From contig CAVYVO010000032.1 of assembly GCA_963771985.1 (NCBI GenBank), positions 248,001 to 312,000 of the forward strand: a DNA stretch of 64,000 nucleotides. The letters run 5' to 3'. This DNA is from Trebonia sp963771985. GTDB lineage: Bacteria > Actinomycetota > Actinomycetes > Streptosporangiales > Streptosporangiaceae. Under the pieces are notes generated by a model. It was not told the origin of the DNA and did not search any database. It was given only the letters and a program-made list of their open reading frames with translations. Shown here piece after piece: positions 1 to 8,570 of the stretch; position 1 is the first letter of the stretch, and each line of letters starts with the position of its first letter. Made by a program: the position numbers and the translations under genes.

Positions 1-161
1 GTAGATCAATCCTTACGGTAAGTCGGGCGGATACGGAAGATAATCGGGACGGTAAGCGAGCGAATGATCGGATGATTCCGGTCGCTTATGAGCGAGCGGT
101 CTGATGCTGGTCTTTAACGGGAGTAAGACCGGGCGAGCTTGCCAAAGCGAAGCCCAGGTCT

Positions 162-704
162 TTACTTGTCTTTCCAGTGAATACTGTCATTGGCATCATG
201 CCAATGATCGGGATCACCGAAGTACCAACAGTCAGCTTCCGTACAACCGTCACCCTCGTTTTTTGACACTTGGTCTATAGACCTACTTGGTAGTGGCCCT
301 GTCATAGGGCCAACTGTTGGCCCTGTCACGGGGCCAACTACCGTACTGTCATAGGGCCAACCTCTGCCATCTGTAGTTGGCCCTGTCATAGGGCCAACTT
401 CCGGTATGTTGATATCCATGTGCCATACTCGGTTTTCAATCCGAGTCTGTCTGAACCAGCCAAGCTCAACCGCTGCTTTGCGGTATTTGGCTATGTCCTG
501 ACGGTGGTAAACACCGATCTCTTCCGCGATCGTCGCATCGCTCTTGTAACAGTCAATACCGTTCCGGCCGCCCTCGGCCATTGCAAAGCAGCAGATGAGA
601 AGCGTTGGCTTCCGTATGCCCTTCGGGAGCGGGCCACGGTAACCGAAAAGGTACTTCCGCCAGGCCCGCTCATATCTGAAATTTTCCTTATCGGTGATCG
701 TCAT
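162..704 (-). CDS. Unknown protein with winged-helix-like N domain and VGPxTGP repeats
   Basis: 180 residues from an ATG. Residues about 30-100 look like a winged-helix DNA-binding fold: a hydrophobic helix (TLLICCFAMAEGG), then DATIAEEIGVYHRQDIAKY as the putative recognition region, of the type seen at the N terminus of plasmid and phage replication initiators. After that comes a low-complexity linker in which VGPMTGP or VGPVTGP occurs three times, encoded by palindromic DNA repeats listed separately. The C terminus has a C/W/H-rich patch (EADCWYFGDPDHWHD). Base composition is visibly less GC-rich than the rest of the window, which suggests transfer. It lies downstream of 844-1236 on the same strand. 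The fold is inferred by eye and no family is recognised. Confidence 0.6.
   Translation of the reverse strand: MTITDKENFRYERAWRKYLFGYRGPLPKGIRKPTLLICCFAMAEGGRNGIDCYKSDATIAEEIGVYHRQDIAKYRKAAVELGWFRQTRIENRVWHMDINIPEVGPMTGPTTDGRGWPYDSTVVGPVTGPTVGPMTGPLPSRSIDQVSKNEGDGCTEADCWYFGDPDHWHDANDSIHWKDK
292..399. repeat. Cluster of palindromic repeats inside a coding region
   Basis: Three near-identical inverted repeats with arms GTTGGCCC / GGGCCAAC around a 7-base centre (TGTCATA or TGTCACG) lie at 292-315, 316-338 and 375-399. A half copy lacking the left arm is at 345-361. The copy at 375-399 has perfect 9-base arms. All sit inside the gene at 162-704, where the full copies encode VGPxTGP but the half copy is read in another frame as part of GWPYDST. 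They could be iterons, operators or a palindromic coding repeat. Confidence 0.85.
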
Positions 705-843
705 TGGCTAGTCCCTTGTCATTTTGGCGGTAACCCTCCGGAGAGACCGGGACTAGTGGAAGAACTCCGGAGGGTCCCGCGCTATACGCCCATCCTGATC
801 AGGGACGGGCGGTATCCGGCTTGCTACCGCGCCGGAGATTGTG

Positions 844-1236
844 TTAGTTGTCCCGGTACAGCCAGCCAATGTCTAGGCTGTCTAGGCCATGGGGGTCAAC
901 GGCCAGGATGGACTCAATGAGGTTTCCCACAAGTTCGCTTGCTTCCCTTATGGTCAGCAACCGGGCACCGTCAATTGGCAATTTGATCATGCCCTCGCAG
1001 GCTTCCGGCTTCCAGCCGGTACGCTTAGCGGCGTTCCTGATCGCGCTGTTGATCTCGTATTCGCTTAGGCCGATCCTATGGCCGACCATCGAGATATGCG
1101 CGTTGGCGTCGGGGTCGCCTGCTTTCATGAGCCGTATTGCGCACGCCCAGATGCAGCTTTTCGCGTTGGCTTCCGCCTTCGGCGAGCGTTCCCAGCGTTC
1201 TAGCGGTTCGCGCATGATTTCTTCTGCATTCATCAT
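844..1236 (-). CDS. Hypothetical protein, small helical
   Basis: 130 residues if translation begins at the ATG pair at 1236/1233. A TTG at 1281 would add 15 residues but falls inside a strong hairpin, so I prefer the ATG. The protein is mostly helical, with the segment YEINSAIRNAAKRTGWKPE. That wording resembles the helical tails of primase-like proteins, but too weakly to name a family. No membrane segment or signal peptide. It probably forms a transcription unit with 162-704 (140 nt gap), and the pair may be a remnant of a plasmid or phage replication module. Confidence 0.5.
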   Translation of the reverse strand: MMNAEEIMREPLERWERSPKAEANAKSCIWACAIRLMKAGDPDANAHISMVGHRIGLSEYEINSAIRNAAKRTGWKPEACEGMIKLPIDGARLLTIREASELVGNLIESILAVDPHGLDSLDIGWLYRDN

Positions 1237-1252
1237 CTGCCCAAATGGGTGA

Positions 1253-1293
1253 GTGGGGAGCGGTGGAGCAGCACCGCTCAACCCACGTTTTTT
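1253..1293 (+). terminator. Intrinsic terminator-like hairpin
   Basis: Stem GAGCGGTG / CACCGCTC with a 6-base loop, extended by an outer GTGGG / CCCAC pairing, followed directly by GTTTTTTTATT on the plus strand. There is no convincing plus-strand gene just upstream, so it may insulate the minus-strand pair from rightward transcription. Confidence 0.6.
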
Positions 1294-1633
1294 ATTCCGG
1301 CCTGCTCGCCGGAGGTATCTGGAATTTTGGTCTCTATATAGTAATTACGGAGGTTTGCAGCAAAAACCACGTTGGCCGTCGAAGATACCTAGTGTGACCT
1401 TCGTCACATTAGGATATCTCGGCAGCATAACCGCGTGATACAGTCACTCCCGAGGCATTCCACCGGGGTGACTCTGTTTGGCGTACCCTAAAACGTCCCA
1501 GAATCAACGCTAAGAGCCTCCACCCCTCCGAAGCCCGATCACACACGGGAGCGTCCCGCAGGGGCTCTCCGTGGCTTCTGGGACCGCGCAGAGCCGTCTA
1601 CGGCCGATGCTCGGGTGCGTGCCGGACACAGCG
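1294..1633. other. Intergenic stretch, no gene seen
   Basis: No supported gene in 340 bases. A small dyad TGTGAC-cttc-GTCACA lies at 1393-1408, a plausible operator upstream of the minus-strand pair at 162-1236. A weaker AGTCAC / GTGACT dyad lies near 1442-1474. Nothing else stands out. Confidence 0.4.
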
Positions 1634-1668
1634 AAAAAGGGGACACCCTCCGAGGGAAGGGTGCCCCC
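1634..1668 (-). terminator. Rho-independent terminator of the DUF397 gene
   Basis: Read on the minus strand, a hairpin with GCACCCT pairing with AGGGTG (plus GGGG/CCCC with a one-base bulge) is followed by TTTTT. It starts 18 nt past the DUF397 stop codon. Confidence 0.7.
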
Positions 1669-1686
1669 ATCAGGGGCGGCGCTTGG

Positions 1687-1872
1687 CTACCGGGTTTGCC
1701 TGACCTCGGCAGCGAACGCGCGCCACGCGCTCGGGCTGAACCGTAGCTCGCCACCGTCACGGCGCTTGGTGTCGCGGACTAGCACGAGGTCGGCCGACTG
1801 GCCGACTTCGACGCAGTTGCCGCCGTTGTCTGAATAGCTGGCTGTCCGCCAGCGGGAATCTAGTTCTTCCAT
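1687..1872 (-). CDS. DUF397 family protein
   Basis: 61 residues. It has the DUF397 pattern: W/R followed by SYSDNGGNCVEV, then VLVRDTKRRDGGELRF, and SAWRAFAAEVRQ at the end. In actinomycetes these small proteins are encoded next to XRE/DUF5753 regulators and are thought to act with them; the best-known context is the whiJ-type regulator group. Here the start codon overlaps the end of the regulator remnant at 1860-2668 by 13 nt, the usual translationally coupled order. The gene looks intact although its partner is frameshifted. Confidence 0.9.
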   Translation of the reverse strand: MEELDSRWRTASYSDNGGNCVEVGQSADLVLVRDTKRRDGGELRFSPSAWRAFAAEVRQTR

Positions 1873-2668
1873 ACCTCATCTACCGTTCTGAGTATCAGGT
1901 CACGAGAGTGCGCGCGCGGCAACGCGTCTCTCCGAACACGCTCAAAGGTTACCGTCGCGCGCCTGACTAGCGATCTTGTTTCGGTCGTGTGTCCCTCCGG
2001 TACGGCGTCGGTGTGCAGCACGTCAGGCTCGCCGTCGCCGCTGGCAAGGCTGATGTCACCGGACAGCCCCGCGTGCGCCCCAGCGCCCGACGGCACCACG
2101 TGAACGCTGATGTTCGGACGGTCGGCGAGGTCTGCGAGATGGGTCAACTGATCGCGCATGATCTCGGGCGAGCCGATGAGCCTGTGAAGCACCGACTCGT
2201 GAAGCACCGCGACGACCTCGGGAGGGTCGGCACGGTTCAGCACCGACTGACGTTCCAGAGTCGCCGCAACAAGCTCGTCTGCCCGTTCTGAGTCGTTGCC
2301 GCCAGCCACGCAGCCACCGCACGCCGGTAATCCGCAGTTTCAAACAGCGGCGTCACGATGATGGGTGACCAGTAGCGGAGCACGTGAGCCGTCCGCTCAC
2401 GCTCCAGCCAGTATTCGAACCATGCGGGCACTGGACCGTCCGACGTTCGCGCGAGGTCGGCCAAGCGCGCATAGTGCTCAGTATCGATATTGCATGCCTT
2501 GGCCCAGGCCGTGAGCACGTCGCTACTGGGGACCCGCTCCCCGCTCTCGGACTTGGCTACCACGCTCCGATCGAAGCCGAGGTGATCCGCTAGCGCCTGC
2601 TGAGAACTGAAGCCAGCGGCTACCCGTGCGCGCTTGAGTTCATCACCCAAGAACTGACGTGGCGTCAT
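1860..2668 (-). pseudogene. XRE-family regulator with DUF5753 domain, frameshifted
   Basis: The reading frame starts at the ATG at 2668. Residues about 9-65 form an XRE helix-turn-helix (LKRARVAAGFSSQQALADHLGF, VVAKSESGERVPS), followed by the start of the DUF5753 sensor domain (VPAWFEYWLERERTAHVLRYW). At about 2285-2305 the frame is lost: one frame ends in AAWLAATTQNGQ, while the conserved continuation GNDSERADELVAATLERQ lies one frame away and runs to 1860. One indel restores a normal-length protein of about 270 residues. It is either a recent pseudogene or an assembly error, and the partner DUF397 gene follows directly. Confidence 0.8.
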
Positions 2669-2793
2669 GGTGGCGTCCGTTCCGGTCGGGCGTGGCGGAT
2701 CGTGGCATCCGTGCTCGCCACCTATCCTAACCCCCCCGCGACTTGGGAAATTGGTTGAAACAAACCCAAGACACACGCGGACGGTTGCGAACG

Positions 2794-2976
2794 ATGATGG
2801 CCACGCGAGATGAGCTAGCCGAACTGTCAGACTCAGACCTAGTAGCCGAAGCAGAGCGGCGGCGTACTGTGCTGGTGGCACTGCCGAGCGACCATCCCGA
2901 CCGTGACGATTACATAGCAGCGTGGCGCAAAGCGGTAGATGAGATTGATGAGCGCACGAGAGCCGCGCGCCGATGA
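2794..2976 (+). CDS. Small hypothetical protein
   Basis: 60 residues from ATG 2794 (a second ATG follows at 2797). Sequence MMATRDELAELSDSDLVAEAERRR is a charged helix, then a PSDHPDRDDYIAAWRKAVDEIDERT helix; a two-helix soluble protein. It is divergent from the XRE regulator and overlaps the next gene by 4 nt (ATGA), so the two are translationally coupled. No family recognised. Divergent placement beside an XRE/DUF397 pair makes regulation by that pair possible (inference). Confidence 0.55.
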   Translation: MMATRDELAELSDSDLVAEAERRRTVLVALPSDHPDRDDYIAAWRKAVDEIDERTRAARR

Positions 2977-3167
2977 CCCAAGACGAGGCCGATCGGGTGG
3001 AAGCATGGCTTAGGGATCGCTTCCCAACGGCAGAAATCGACGTGGCGCGGACATCGGGTGCGGCGCTGCATATCGAGGTCCGTACTCCGGGGTCAACGAC
3101 TATCGCGGAGATAGGCACGGAGCACAGCGCCTTTCTCGTGGCGCTAGACATGACAGCCGAAGGATGA
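2973..3167 (+). CDS. Small hypothetical protein
   Basis: 64 residues, start ATG overlapping the preceding stop. Pattern: helix (DEADRVEAWLRDRFPTAEID), then alternating beta strands (ALHIEVRTPGSTTIAEIGTEHSAFLVALDM), an alpha-beta arrangement. No catalytic motif or membrane segment seen. It forms a two-gene operon with 2794-2976. Not recognised. Confidence 0.55.
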   Translation: MTQDEADRVEAWLRDRFPTAEIDVARTSGAALHIEVRTPGSTTIAEIGTEHSAFLVALDMTAEG

Positions 3168-3297
3168 CAGCGCGATAGCAAGCCCCCGCCGCAGTCCGAG
3201 GAACCTCCTACGGCGGGAATGGTGGCCTCCGGGCAGGTGAGTTGAGCCCCCGGTTCTCCCTGTCCGGAGGTCCCCTCCGAAGAAACGGAGCGGCCAC

Positions 3298-3424
3298 GTG
3301 AGCGCAGAGCCGCCCGACGACGTTGATCCGCTCGTGTGGGCTCTCGCCCTCTACTGGGTTTGACGGCGACGTGAGCCGGATCGTGGTCGTTGATGAGAAT
3401 ACGGTCGTCATCTTGGACCCGTGA
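3298..3424 (+). pseudogene. Possible very small gene with frameshift
   Basis: A GTG with GGAG 8 nt upstream opens MSAEPPDDVDPLVWALALYW, which hits TGA at a GGGTTT run. One frame over the text continues as DGDVSRIVVVDENTVVILDP and stops at 3424. Removing one base gives a 41-residue protein of natural-looking composition. The evidence is only codon-like texture and the Shine-Dalgarno, so this is tentative. Confidence 0.3.
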
Positions 3425-3460
3425 CGCGCGTGCTGAGCTGCGGAAACTTGTCGTGTGAAC

Positions 3461-3664
3461 CTAGGTTCTCACTGATGTTGCAACGCACCTCGTACTGTCC
3501 AGCAGCAGCATGAAGGTGCCCAGGCACACCGCGACGAGGGTCCACCACTTGGTGCCGCGCTGGCCGGGATCCTCGCCGCGGGCTACGGGCGCAAACGCCC
3601 CCGATGGCTCGGGGACAGGTTCACGCGATTGCGGCGGCGGGCTGGCAGAAGATTTCATCATCAT
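3461..3664 (-). pseudogene. N-terminal fragment of a DHA2-type MFS transporter
   Basis: The start and about 57 codons are present. After a proline-rich head the text reads TKWWTLVAVCLGTFMLLLDS, the beginning of the first membrane helix of DHA2 (14-TM) drug:proton antiporters, where the family continues with T-IVNVALP. Here homology stops abruptly after LLLDST at about 3493 and unrelated sequence runs to a stop. A C-terminal DHA2 fragment lies at 10257-10912 on the same strand, but the order is wrong for a simple insertion, so the two may come from different genes or a rearrangement. Confidence 0.7.
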
Positions 3665-3883
3665 TTCCTGACTGGGATCGAATGAGCCTGGCTGGAAGAC
3701 CGTCTCCGCTCGCCAGGTCTCGCGGAGTTCACCACCGCTGACCCCCAGCTGCCTTGCGAGGCCGGAATCGGCTGGCGCCTTCAGCCTCCGGCGTACCCCG
3801 CCTGCATCATGTCTTCAGCCAGCTCCAGTCTGCGCCCGTACCACTCACTGGCACCGGCCCCGCCATTTCGGCTGCGCGGGTGG

Positions 3884-4366
3884 TCACGCTCCTGCCCGCT
3901 GGCTCGCCTGCACAGGCAACGCCCCTTCCCTTTCCCCGGCCAGCTTTCCCTGCCGCCGAGCGGCCCATGGCCAGCTGAAGTTGCCAAGCCACCGCTGCGC
4001 CATCGGTACCGCCACCCGCGGGGAGTGGCTGACGCTGTGAGCAGCCTCCTCCACGCTGGCACAAACACGAAAGACATCGATCAGGCGGGTAAGGATGAGA
4101 ACTCGCAGCACCTGCGGCTGCGGTGCGGCCAGCAGCAGCTCACCCCCGGCGGCTCGGGCTTGCTTACGCCCGTGCACCAGCGCCGCCACGCCGCTGGAAT
4201 CCATGAACGCCAAGCCCGCCAAATCTACGATGATCGCCCGCTCAGGGGCCGCGGCCGCCGCAAGCACAGCGGCGACACTTGCCGCTTCCACTACATCAAG
4301 CACCCCGCGCAATACGATGACAACCTGACCATCGTCTTCACGGATACCCGCATGTACGAGGGCCAT
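3884..4366 (-). CDS. STAS-domain anti-sigma factor antagonist
   Basis: 160 residues. ATG at 4366 is preceded by a GGAAGG Shine-Dalgarno. Residues about 12-110 are a STAS domain: GQVVIVLRGVLDVVEAASVA, IIVDLAGLAFMDSSGVAALV, then VLRVLILTRLIDVFRV. The DSSG motif holds the serine that SpoIIAA/RsbV-type proteins use for regulatory phosphorylation by an anti-sigma kinase. Such proteins release sigma factors by partner switching. The C-terminal 50 residues are not STAS and look like read-out. A paralogue with a related upstream sequence is at 7108-7506; a transposase gene separates them. Confidence 0.85.
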   Translation of the reverse strand: MALVHAGIREDDGQVVIVLRGVLDVVEAASVAAVLAAAAAPERAIIVDLAGLAFMDSSGVAALVHGRKQARAAGGELLLAAPQPQVLRVLILTRLIDVFRVCASVEEAAHSVSHSPRVAVPMAQRWLGNFSWPWAARRQGKLAGEREGALPVQASQRAGA

Positions 4367-4516
4367 AGCTGCGCCTTCCTGCTACAGCAGCAAAGGCGGG
4401 ATCCTGACCCAGCGGCTAAATTTGCAAACTTCTATGAACATTACGCTCAATACTCGCCGCTGTCTCCCCTGGGACTCCCGGGGCCCAGATCTCCGGAAGG
4501 TACGGTGCGCCCGGTT

Positions 4517-6699
4517 TTAAATCGTGTGGTCCGGCGCGAGCTGGTAGGTGATGGGGCGGGGGTCGCCGGGCATGGCGGGCGGGTCGTTGTTGATCTCGTC
4601 GATGAGCAGGGCCAGGGCGCGGGTGACGCGGGGTGCGCCGGGCTGCTGGAGGGTGACGGTGATCGCGCCGGGGGTGCTGGTGATGGTGCCGGCCAGGCCG
4701 CGGATGATGGTCTGGCGGGTGATGGCGCGGTATTCGTCGTCGTCGCGGAGGTAGGCGTTGAGGTGGCTGGCCAGCCAGTGCTCGGCGTTGTGCGCGAGCA
4801 GCCGCAGCACCATCTGCAGGCCGCGGCGGCGGGTGCGCAGCAGAGCGACTTCGGCGTGGGGGTCGATGACGTTGGCGGGGACTTGGTCCCGGACGGTCTT
4901 CGCGGCGTCTAGCTTCTTGCGTGCGGCGGTGATCTTCTCCTGCGCGGCGGGGATCAGCCGGGTGTTCTTGACGGCCGGGCTGATGGCCGGGTCGGCGAGC
5001 AGCCCGGCGAAGTCACGCTGGGCGGCGGCCAGCATCTTCTCCGCCTCGCGGACGGCGGCGTTTGCTTCCTTGCGGGCGGGGTTGTCCGTGATCTTGGTGT
5101 TCGCCTCGATATCGGCGATGTAGTCGCAGATCTTGCCGGTGCCGTAGTTCTCCGCGGCGTACTTCAGGAAGTTCTCCTCCCGCCACCGCGACTTCAGCCA
5201 GGCCAGGATCTCCGCCGGGCACGCATCAAAGTCCGACGTCAGGATCTGCAAGGCGACCTGGCCGTGCTCGAACAGCGTGAGCTGCCGGGCCTGGCCGTAG
5301 TCCTTGATGTCAGCCGTCTCCTCGGCCCAGGTGACCTCCCGCCGCCTGCCGCCGGCGGTGATCGTGGTGATGACCGGGAGCATGGCCGGGACGGCCAGCG
5401 GTGCCCGCCGGTAGGTGACCCAGTGCACGTCCTGCTCGCGGCAGTGCCGGAACACCTGCGCGTACGCGCCGCCCCGATCGAACCCCAGCATGATCTGCGC
5501 GCCCGGCCCGGCGGCCTTCTTCAGCTCCGCCAGCGCCCTGGGCAGGGAGACCGTCAGCCCGGAGGGCTCGCCGGTCACGAAGCACACCGCCCGCCCGTCA
5601 TGCGCGGTGACATGGGTGTCGGCGCGGCCCTTCTCGGCCCGGCCGCGCTTGTTGTCCCAGCCCTTGGCGACCGGTTTCGCGCCCGCGTACGGGACGAAGT
5701 GGTCATCGACGTAGTACACGCCCGAGGCCACCGGGTCGGCGGCCAGCATCGCGGACGCGAACAGGCGCTGCAGCGCGACCGGGTCGGTGCGGTCGGCGAT
5801 CGCGGCCAGCCTCGGCCGGATGGTGCGCAGGTCCGGCAGCGCCGGCAGCCCGGCCAGCGGCCCGGCCGCGGCCGCGGTCAGGTGCTTGAACTGCTCGGTC
5901 GTCGCCGCGCCCAGCGCGAAGCAGATGCTCGTGGCCGACAGCAGCGCCACGTCCCCGGGCTCCCCGCCGGCCGCGGCGGCCAGGATCTCCCCGGCGCCGG
6001 CCCGCCCGCCGAAGGCATGCAGCAGCATCGCACCCGCGTACCGGGAAAACACGCTCCCGCCGCCAGGCCGCCGCCCGCTGACCGTCCCGGCTCCGGCCCC
6101 GCCATGCCCGGCCCCGCCCTCCCGGGCAGGACCGGGCACCGGCTCGTGCTCCGGCCCTGCTTCCGGCTCCTGCTCCCGGGCCGGCTCGGCCCTGGTCCCG
6201 GAGCCGGCTCCGGCGAGGGCGGCAGGCCCGGCTCTTGCGCGGGCTGCTGCAGCTCGCCCTGCACGCTGGCCGGGCCGAGATGACGCAGCACCGTGGACTG
6301 GTTCACCTGCAGGCGGCGCGCGATCTCCGCATCGCGCACCCCGGCCGCCCGCCACTGCCGCGCCTGCTCCCATGAGCCCTGCCCTGCCTTGCCCGGGCGG
6401 CCCCGCGGGCGGACCACCCCGCCGGTGCCCTCCCGCAGCGACCGCCGGTGCAGCGTGGCCACGTAATTCACCGTCAGCCCCATCGCCGCGGCGACATCCT
6501 GCCCGGAATAGCCCAGCTGCCGCAGCACCGCCACCGCGACGTTGCGCGCCCCGGCATCGCCGTCGGGATACCGGAACAGCAGCAGCGACCCGGCGAAGAC
6601 CAGCGTCTCGCCCCCGGCGCTGACGCGCCGCAGGTCCCTGGGATCCGGCATGCCTTCCAAGATGGCAGCAGCAGCGGGTGTCATAACCCACCCTACCAC
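4517..6699 (-). CDS. Large DDE transposase in two overlapping frames
   Basis: Two frames together make about 725 residues. The first starts at 6699 and gives an HTH-rich domain: AVLRQLGYSGQDVAAAMGL, then DAEIARRLQVNQSTVLRHLG. The second carries the catalytic part, from about GSVFSRYAGAMLLHAFGG (about 6055) to the stop at 4517: VYYVDDHFVPYAG with Asp, IMLGFDRGGAYAQVF with Asp, and WREENFLKYAAENYG with a candidate Glu. Moving from first to second frame needs a -1 shift in the P/E-rich linker at about 6130-6240. That could be programmed frameshifting, as in many IS elements, or a lesion; I see no obvious slippery heptamer. An IS4/IS1634-like fold is likely but the family is not certain. Clear terminal repeats were not found. 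Confidence 0.7.
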
Positions 6700-7107
6700 G
6701 AATTTAACACTTTATGCAAACTAACTCTGCTCGGTGAGTGCAGGTCACAGGCCGACCTTCCGGAGATCTGGGGCCTGTACGGTCCTGTACGCTGCGGTGC
6801 CCCGCGGACAAGTCGAGCGCTGCCGGACCAGGCCGGCGTGCCAGCACGGCAGGGTGCGCGGTGAGATGATCGGGCGCGGCTGGCGAAGATAACTACCGGG
6901 CAGCAGCCTGGCCAGCGCGGCCAGGATTGCCAGCCGAAGACGCGGAGCACCGCTCAATAGGCGAATGGTCGTGGCACGGGTACTGACAGTGCCGGAGCGT
7001 GCAAGCCTCGCGCAGCCAGATGCCGGACTTGATCTTCCCTGGTCCAGCAGGAGACACCAGGTCGACGGCTGTGACGGGGTTGTCGGCACCCACAGGCCTG
7101 GCCGCGA
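6700..7107. other. Intergenic stretch between transposase and STAS gene
   Basis: No supported gene. A short minus-strand text (TIRLLSGAPRLRLAILAALA) hints at a membrane-protein scrap but is too short to name. The AT-rich run near 6700-6725 may hold the transposase promoter or an IS end. Confidence 0.3.
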
Positions 7108-7506
7108 TCATGTCACGGCGGCGTGGACGGGGTGCCCGGCCTGTGGCGGGGCGGCCCGCCGGGAGCGTGCGGCCATCGCGGCCGCCTCGGTCACGCTGGC
7201 ATGGACGGGGATGACATCAATCAGCCGGGTGAGGGTGAGGACCCGCAGGACGCGGGGCTGTGGCGCGGCTAGCCGCAGCTCACCCCCGGCGTGCAGCGCC
7301 AGCTTGCGTCCGCGTGCCAGTACCGCGACGCCGCTGCAGTCGATGAACTCCAGGCCGGCCAAGTCCACGATGACCTGCGGCTCGCGGGCCGTGACCGCCG
7401 CGAGCCCAGCCGCCACAGACGCCGCGTCCATTATGTCAAGTTCCCCGCTCAGTACCACGACAACGTGACCGTCGCAGTCACGGGTACTCAGATCCGTGCC
7501 GGGCAT
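7108..7506 (-). CDS. STAS-domain anti-sigma factor antagonist, DCSG variant
   Basis: 132 residues from the ATG at 7506, chosen because AGGAAGG lies just upstream as in the paralogue at 3884-4366; a longer start at 7533 is unlikely. STAS features: HVVVVLSGELDIMDAASVA, VIVDLAGLEFIDCSGVAVLA, VLRVLTLTRLIDVIPV. The position of the phosphorylated serine in the DSSG signature is Cys here, so control by serine phosphorylation may be lost, though DCSG variants are common in actinomycetes. Upstream DNA resembles that of the paralogue, indicating duplication of gene plus leader. Confidence 0.85.
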   Translation of the reverse strand: MPGTDLSTRDCDGHVVVVLSGELDIMDAASVAAGLAAVTAREPQVIVDLAGLEFIDCSGVAVLARGRKLALHAGGELRLAAPQPRVLRVLTLTRLIDVIPVHASVTEAAAMAARSRRAAPPQAGHPVHAAVT

Positions 7507-7744
7507 AGACGCGCCTTCCTGCTTTAGCGGCAAGGCGGGTTCTTGACCCAGCGGCGGGTTTCACTGCGAACACTATCCCGGATACCCGCCGTTGTCATGG
7601 CCGGGCGATGCCCCGCCATGGTGGCCGCGGCGCTGTCCGGGCCAGCGTGCAGCCTGTGCCGCCGCGCCGTTCGGGGGCGGCCCAGGGCCGTTCGCCGGGC
7701 CGGGTCGGGGCTGATGCCGGCCCTGGGACTGCGTGGTTCTAGGT

Positions 7745-7966
7745 CGAGTAGCCGGGCGCGGAGGTGGCCGAGGGCGTGGGCGCGGAGCCGGGAGACGTGC
7801 ATCTGTGAGGTGCGGCCGCGCATAGGCGGCCAGGCTGGCGCCGGGCGGCCGGATCGAAGTTGCTGATCGCTTTCAGCAGGCCGACATACCCCACCTGCAT
7901 CGGGTCCTGGGCCGCCTCAGGGCCGCGCAGGTACCGTCGCACGCAGGACCGGACCAGGCCCTGGTG
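7745..7966 (-). pseudogene. Fragment of a B/F-type sigma factor (region 2)
   Basis: Minus-strand text HQGLVRSCVRRYLRGPEAAQ, then DPMQVGYVGLLKAISNFDPA, matches sigma-70 region 2.1-2.2 of stress and sporulation sigma factors (usual wording QVGYVGLLKAINRFDP). One frame later GASLAAYARPHL continues the family pattern. There is no start, region 3 or region 4. It is 230 bp from the STAS gene at 7108-7506 on the same strand, as expected for a decayed partner-switching locus. Confidence 0.65.
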
Positions 7967-8014
7967 ACGGGCGACGGGCGACGATCAGGACGAGGTTGCC
8001 TGAGGGAGACTGCC

Positions 8015-8054
8015 CCGTCCGTTCGGGATAAAAAGAAGTTTCCCGAACGGACGG
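8015..8054. repeat. Perfect 14-bp inverted repeat
   Basis: CCGTCCGTTCGGGA at 8015-8028 is exactly repeated in inverse at 8041-8054 around a 12-base A-rich loop. No T-run follows on either strand, so an intrinsic terminator is not clear. It could be an IS end pair, an operator or an RNA hairpin upstream of the helicase gene. Confidence 0.7.
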
Positions 8055-8570
8055 TGGCGACTGTGACCACTGCGACCGGCTCTCCTTTCGCTTCAACTGG
8101 CGCGCGGTGGCCGTCCAATCGTTGAAGTAGTGACCTTGGCGACGCCGCCAGCCGGAACAGGCGCGCCGCATCCAGCCGGTGCACGGCGGGCCAGCGGTTC
8201 GATCCGTCACCGACGAAGGCGGACACGCCCGTCGCGCGGCAAGGCCGATAAGGGTCGGGACGAAGCCTGCCTTATCGCCTTTCGCCGTGCACGACCGGCG
8301 CGAGAGGTACGACCGACGAGCGCACGCCGCGTTCGGCCACTGGCGGACCCTGGTGATGTGGTCAAGCACCGCGAACACTGGGGAGATCGACGGGAATACC
8401 GAGGCTGCCGGGGGCCTTACACCTCCTGGCGGTTGGTAGTAGCCGCCTCGCGGGCAAGAAGCCCCGCACGGTCGCTTGTGTGAGCCATCCGGCATCTGGC
8501 TGGGCAGCCGCTGTCGTCTGGCACTTGAGATGCATGACGCGATCCCCGGACTTACTGATGGAGTTCACGC
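8055..8570. other. Intergenic stretch upstream of helicase gene
   Basis: About 515 bases without a convincing coding frame on either strand; open frames here have shadow-type composition (Arg/Pro/Ser-rich). It may contain the promoter and leader of the DEAD-box helicase gene. The ATG at 8571 is preceded by GGAG. Confidence 0.35.

Noticed and set aside
292..399. CRISPR-like array from the regularly occurring palindromes
   Set aside because: Spacing is irregular, copies abut, one is a half copy, and all lie inside an open reading frame with no cas genes nearby.
3208..3411. 67-codon minus-strand frame
   Set aside because: Composition and position fit a shadow of the tentative small plus-strand gene; no start signal.
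5264..6283. 339-codon plus-strand frame opposite the transposase
   Set aside because: Antisense shadow with Arg/Pro/Gly/His bias and no motif.
6250..6691. Upstream part of the catalytic transposase frame as real N terminus
   Set aside because: It is Ala/Gly/Arg-rich shadow of the HTH-bearing frame, which carries the recognisable domain.
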